DNA of 13,769 bases, from contig CAVRZY010000080.1 in NCBI GenBank assembly GCA_963725415.1, forward strand, positions 1-13,769, read 5' to 3'. Below are positions 10,966 through 13,769 of the stretch, in pieces; position 1 is the stretch's first letter, and the number at the start of each line of letters is the position of its first letter. Position numbers and translations under genes: made by a program. Under the pieces are notes generated by a model. That model saw only the letters and a program-made list of their open reading frames with translations. It had not been told where the DNA came from and did not search any database. This DNA is from CAVRZY01 sp963725415. GTDB taxonomy: Bacteria > Acidobacteriota > Terriglobia > Bryobacterales > Bryobacteraceae.

Positions 10966-13769
10966 ATGTCCAGACTACTAACGATACGTGTGTGTCTCTT
11001 GACACTGCTACTCGCAGCCAGCGTGGCACTGGCGCAACAGACCAGGGCCACGTTAAAGGGCCAGGTGGCGGATCCGACGGGTGCAGTGATTCCAGGCGCC
11101 ACGGTGACGCTGAGCGACGCACGGGGCGTCGCAAGAACGGTCACGACAGACCAGGAGGGGGCGTATGTCTTCGGCGACCTGCCGGCCGGGAGGTACACGC
11201 TACGTACCTCGTCTCCCGGGTTCTCTGGTTACGAAAGTGCGGCGCTGAACCTGGCCTCTGGCAGCAGCCAGAGGCTGGACGTGGCGCTGAAGCTGGCGCT
11301 AGAGAAGCAGGAAATCACCGTCAAGGGGGACGTTACCGGCACGGTGAGCACCGAGCCGTCCAACAATGCGGGGGCGCTGGTGATCAAAGGCGCAGACCTG
11401 GAGGCGCTGCCGGACGATCCTGACGAGCTGGAGGCGGATCTACAGGCGCTGGCCGGTCCCTCGGCAGGCCCCAACGGCGGACAGATCTTCATCGACGGTT
11501 TCACGGGCGGGCGGCTGCCGCCCAAGGCCTCCATTCGGGAGATTCGCATCAACCAGAACCCGTTCTCGGCGGAGTACGACCGGCTGGGCTTCGGGCGCAT
11601 CGAAATCCTGACCAAGCCGGGCAGCGACGCCTTCCACGGCCAGACGATGTTCAGTTTCGGGGACAGCATCTTCAATTCGCGCAACCCGTTTGCCCCGAAC
11701 CGGGCCCCCTTCCAGGAACGGCTGTACGGGGGCAACCTGAGCGGCCCGCTCAATAAGCGCGCTTCCTTCTTCGTGGACCTGGAGCGGCGGGAGATCAACG
11801 ACAACGCGGTGATCAACGCGACCATCCTCGATACCGCGCTAAATCCGGCGGCGTTCAGCCGGGCGGTGGTGACGCCCAACCGGCGCACCAGCGTCAGCCC
11901 CCGGCTGGACTACCAGTTGAACCAGAACAACACGCTGGTGATGCGCTACATGTACACGCAGATAGGACAGGAGAATGCCGGGGTCGGCAACTTTTCGTTG
12001 CCCGAGCGAGCGTACAGCACCGGCGAGACGGAGCACTCCATACAAGTGACGGAAACCGCGGTGTTAGGGCCGAAAGCGGTCAACGAAACGCGCTTCCAGT
12101 TCAGGCGCACGGCGATGAATCAACTGGGCGACAACTCGAAGTCGACCATCAACGTGCTGGACGCTTTCACGGGGGGAGGCGCGCAGATCGGCCTGTCGTA
12201 TAACACTCAGGATCGTTGGGAGCTTCAGAACTACACCACGCTGGCCCTGGGCGCGCACGGGGTTAAAGTGGGCGCGCGCCTGCGGGCGGCCAGCCTTTCG
12301 GACATCTCGCCGCAGAACTTCGGCGGCGCCTTCACGTTTTCCGGCGGATGGGCGCCGCTGTTGGACTCGAACAACCAGGTGGTGCTGGATGCTGCGGGGC
12401 AGCCGGTGCTGGGGCCGATCACCTCGCTGGAACGCTACCGGCGCACGCTGCTGTTTCAACAGCAGGGGCTTCCGGCAGCGCAAATCAGCGCGCTGGGCGG
12501 GGGCGCCACGCAGTTCTCGATCACGGGCGGCAACCCGCGCGCCAGTGTGAGCCAGGTGGACCTGGGCGTGTTCGCACAGGACGACTGGCGCATGCGGCGG
12601 GATTTCACCTTGAGCCTGGGCCTGCGCTACGAAACGCAGAGCAACATTCACGACTGGAGGGACCTGGCGCCGCGGATCGGATTCGCCTGGGCGCCGGGAA
12701 CGAAAGGGACCGAGCGGGGCAAGACGGTCCTGCGGGGCGGCTTCGGCGTGTTCTACGATCGCTTCAACGAGAACCTGACGCTACAGGCGATCCGCTTCAA
12801 CGGGGTCAATCAGCAGCAGTACATCGTGAGCAATCCCGACTTCTTCCCGGCCGTGCCGACCATCGAGACGCTGGATGCCGAGCAATTGCCGGAAACCATC
12901 CGGCGGGTGGCTGCGGATCTGCGCGCGCCTTACACTATGCAGACCGCGATCGGAATCGAGCAGCAACTGCCTTTCAATACCACTATCGCCACGACGTTCA
13001 CTAACTCGCGGGCAGTGCACCTGCTGCGGTCGCGCAACATCAACGCCCCGCTGCCGGGGACCTTCACGGCAGGTGCGGCGGACAGCGGGGTGCAGCCGTA
13101 CGGCCCGGGCAACATCTTCCAGTACGAGTCGAGCGGCCTGCTCGACCAGAATCAGTGGATGACCAACGTGAACAGCCGGGTGAACCGCAACGTGTCAATC
13201 TTCGCGTTCTATGTGTATGGCCGGGCCAACAGCAACACCGACGGGGCAGGGACGTTTCCGGCCGATTCCTACGACCTGAGCAGCGAGTACGGGCGCTCGA
13301 CGCTGGACGTGCGGCACCGCTTTGTGCTGGGCGGCTCGCTGGTGTCGCCGTTCGGGTTCCGCATCAGCCCGTTCATCATGGCGCACTCGGGATCGCCATT
13401 CAACATCACTTCGGGCCGCGACTTGAACGGGGATGCGCTGTTTACCGACCGGCCTGCGTTTGCGACCGACCTGAGCAAGCCGGGCGTGGTGGTGACGCCG
13501 TTCGGGACGTTCGACCCGAATCCGGCGCCTGGAGCGGTGATCATCCCGCGCAACTATGGCGAGGGTCCCGGGTTCTTCACCGTGAACCTTCGCTTGAGCA
13601 AGACCTTCGGTTTCGGTAGCAGCAGAAGCGCCGCGGCCGCCGGCAGCCCGCCGTCCCTGGGAGGCGGCGAGCGGCCACCTGGTGGCGGCCGCGGCCCGGG
13701 GGGGTCGGGCGGACCTGGGGGACCTGGGGGACCAGGGGGAATGCGCATGGGTGGAGGCGGCGGAATGCG
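10966..13769 (+). CDS. Oar-like TonB-dependent outer-membrane receptor, 3' end beyond window
   Basis: One frame is open from the ATG at 10966 to the right edge (934 codons, no stop); AGAGGGA ends 6 bases upstream. Residues 1-23 are a signal peptide (LLTIRVCLLTLLLAASVALA, cut before QQ). Residues 27-115 are a carboxypeptidase-regulatory-like (CarboxypepD_reg) beta domain: LKGQVADPTGAVIPGATVTL, then TDQEGAYVFGDLPAGRYTL. The plug follows, with IFIDGF (174-179), SIREIRINQNPFSAEYDRLG and GRIEILTKPGSDAFHG. The rest is barrel, rich in Tyr/Phe strands and turns, including DLGVFAQDDWRMRRDFTLSL and LAPRIGFAWAP. From about residue 884 a Gly/Pro-rich, low-complexity segment begins; in Acidobacteriota receptors such a segment often precedes the final strands. 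Oar-type receptors take up large substrates such as oligosaccharides or peptides with energy from TonB. Substrate is unknown here. The TonB-domain gene at 2577-5145 is a possible partner. Confidence 0.9.
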   Translation, partial: MSRLLTIRVCLLTLLLAASVALAQQTRATLKGQVADPTGAVIPGATVTLSDARGVARTVTTDQEGAYVFGDLPAGRYTLRTSSPGFSGYESAALNLASGSSQRLDVALKLALEKQEITVKGDVTGTVSTEPSNNAGALVIKGADLEALPDDPDELEADLQALAGPSAGPNGGQIFIDGFTGGRLPPKASIREIRINQNPFSAEYDRLGFGRIEILTKPGSDAFHGQTMFSFGDSIFNSRNPFAPNRAPFQERLYGGNLSGPLNKRASFFVDLERREINDNAVINATILDTALNPAAFSRAVVTPNRRTSVSPRLDYQLNQNNTLVMRYMYTQIGQENAGVGNFSLPERAYSTGETEHSIQVTETAVLGPKAVNETRFQFRRTAMNQLGDNSKSTINVLDAFTGGGAQIGLSYNTQDRWELQNYTTLALGAHGVKVGARLRAASLSDISPQNFGGAFTFSGGWAPLLDSNNQVVLDAAGQPVLGPITSLERYRRTLLFQQQGLPAAQISALGGGATQFSITGGNPRASVSQVDLGVFAQDDWRMRRDFTLSLGLRYETQSNIHDWRDLAPRIGFAWAPGTKGTERGKTVLRGGFGVFYDRFNENLTLQAIRFNGVNQQQYIVSNPDFFPAVPTIETLDAEQLPETIRRVAADLRAPYTMQTAIGIEQQLPFNTTIATTFTNSRAVHLLRSRNINAPLPGTFTAGAADSGVQPYGPGNIFQYESSGLLDQNQWMTNVNSRVNRNVSIFAFYVYGRANSNTDGAGTFPADSYDLSSEYGRSTLDVRHRFVLGGSLVSPFGFRISPFIMAHSGSPFNITSGRDLNGDALFTDRPAFATDLSKPGVVVTPFGTFDPNPAPGAVIIPRNYGEGPGFFTVNLRLSKTFGFGSSRSAAAAGSPPSLGGGERPPGGGRGPGGSGGPGGPGGPGGMRMGGGGGM
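13612..13769 (+). repeat. Gly/Pro-rich low-complexity segment of the receptor
   Basis: After SKTFGFGS the frame becomes Ser/Ala then Gly/Pro/Arg-rich, with tandem GGA-CCT/CCA units coding Gly-Pro-Gly (about 13708-13740) and ending in GMRMGGGGGM. It continues past the window. The segment may be a flexible surface or periplasmic loop. Simple-sequence DNA like this is prone to slippage and may explain why the contig ends here. Confidence 0.75.

Noticed and set aside
11229..11888. Minus-strand open frame inside the receptor gene
   Set aside because: The plus-strand receptor reading is continuous and domain-supported through this stretch.
1..13769. tRNA, rRNA, CRISPR array, phage or toxin-antitoxin genes
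   Set aside because: No cloverleaf, rRNA signature, regular repeat-spacer array or recognisable phage or toxin-antitoxin protein was seen on either strand.

Overview
The window looks like a contig of an Acidobacteriota bacterium of the Solibacter/Bryobacter kind. From about base 1000 onward it is GC-rich and carries genes typical of that group: an Oar-like TonB-dependent receptor with a Gly-rich tail, a long Pro-rich TonB-type protein, secreted proteins with twin-arginine-like leaders, and a degenerate TCAGCC repeat. The first kilobase does not fit. It encodes the N-terminal half of a proteobacterial-type propionate--CoA ligase (PrpE), broken by five frame changes. It fuses tail to tail, inside both coding regions, with a sugar phosphate isomerase gene on the other strand. 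The taxonomic reading is inference from protein style, since no search could be run.

Layout: 1-992, prpE fragment (+). About 993-1000, the junction. 996-1580, truncated TIM-barrel sugar isomerase/epimerase (-), overlapping by ATGA a shortened sialidase-like gene (1577-1975, -). 1976-2576, no convincing gene; it holds short palindromes and an AT-rich probable promoter. 2577-5145 (+), one large gene split by a probable 1-base frameshift. It encodes a JAB/MPN-like N-domain without metal-binding histidines, an eight-unit Pro/KREEP repeat, one membrane helix, a beta-sandwich-like domain and a TonB C-terminal domain. 5281-5604, a transposase (RAYT) remnant between two inverted REP-like double hairpins. 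It reads in frame into a small helical gene (5661-5954, +). 5964-8404 (-), two tandem paralogues of an unnamed family whose layout resembles Gfo/Idh/MocA oxidoreductases. 8497-9609 (-), an HDOD-domain protein with a C-terminal membrane anchor. 9814-10875 (+), a secreted protein of three DUF5666-like repeats. 10883-10938, a long hairpin. 10966 to the right edge (+), the TonB-dependent receptor, still open.

Functionally, the TonB-type protein and the receptor are the two sides of TonB-dependent outer-membrane transport. The sialidase and isomerase remnants suggest carbohydrate breakdown. The HDOD protein is probably regulatory. The most unusual items are the dead-JAB/TonB architecture, the RAYT remnant bracketed by mirrored REPs, the tandem oxidoreductase-like paralogues, and the head-on prpE/isomerase junction, which is most simply an assembly chimera.
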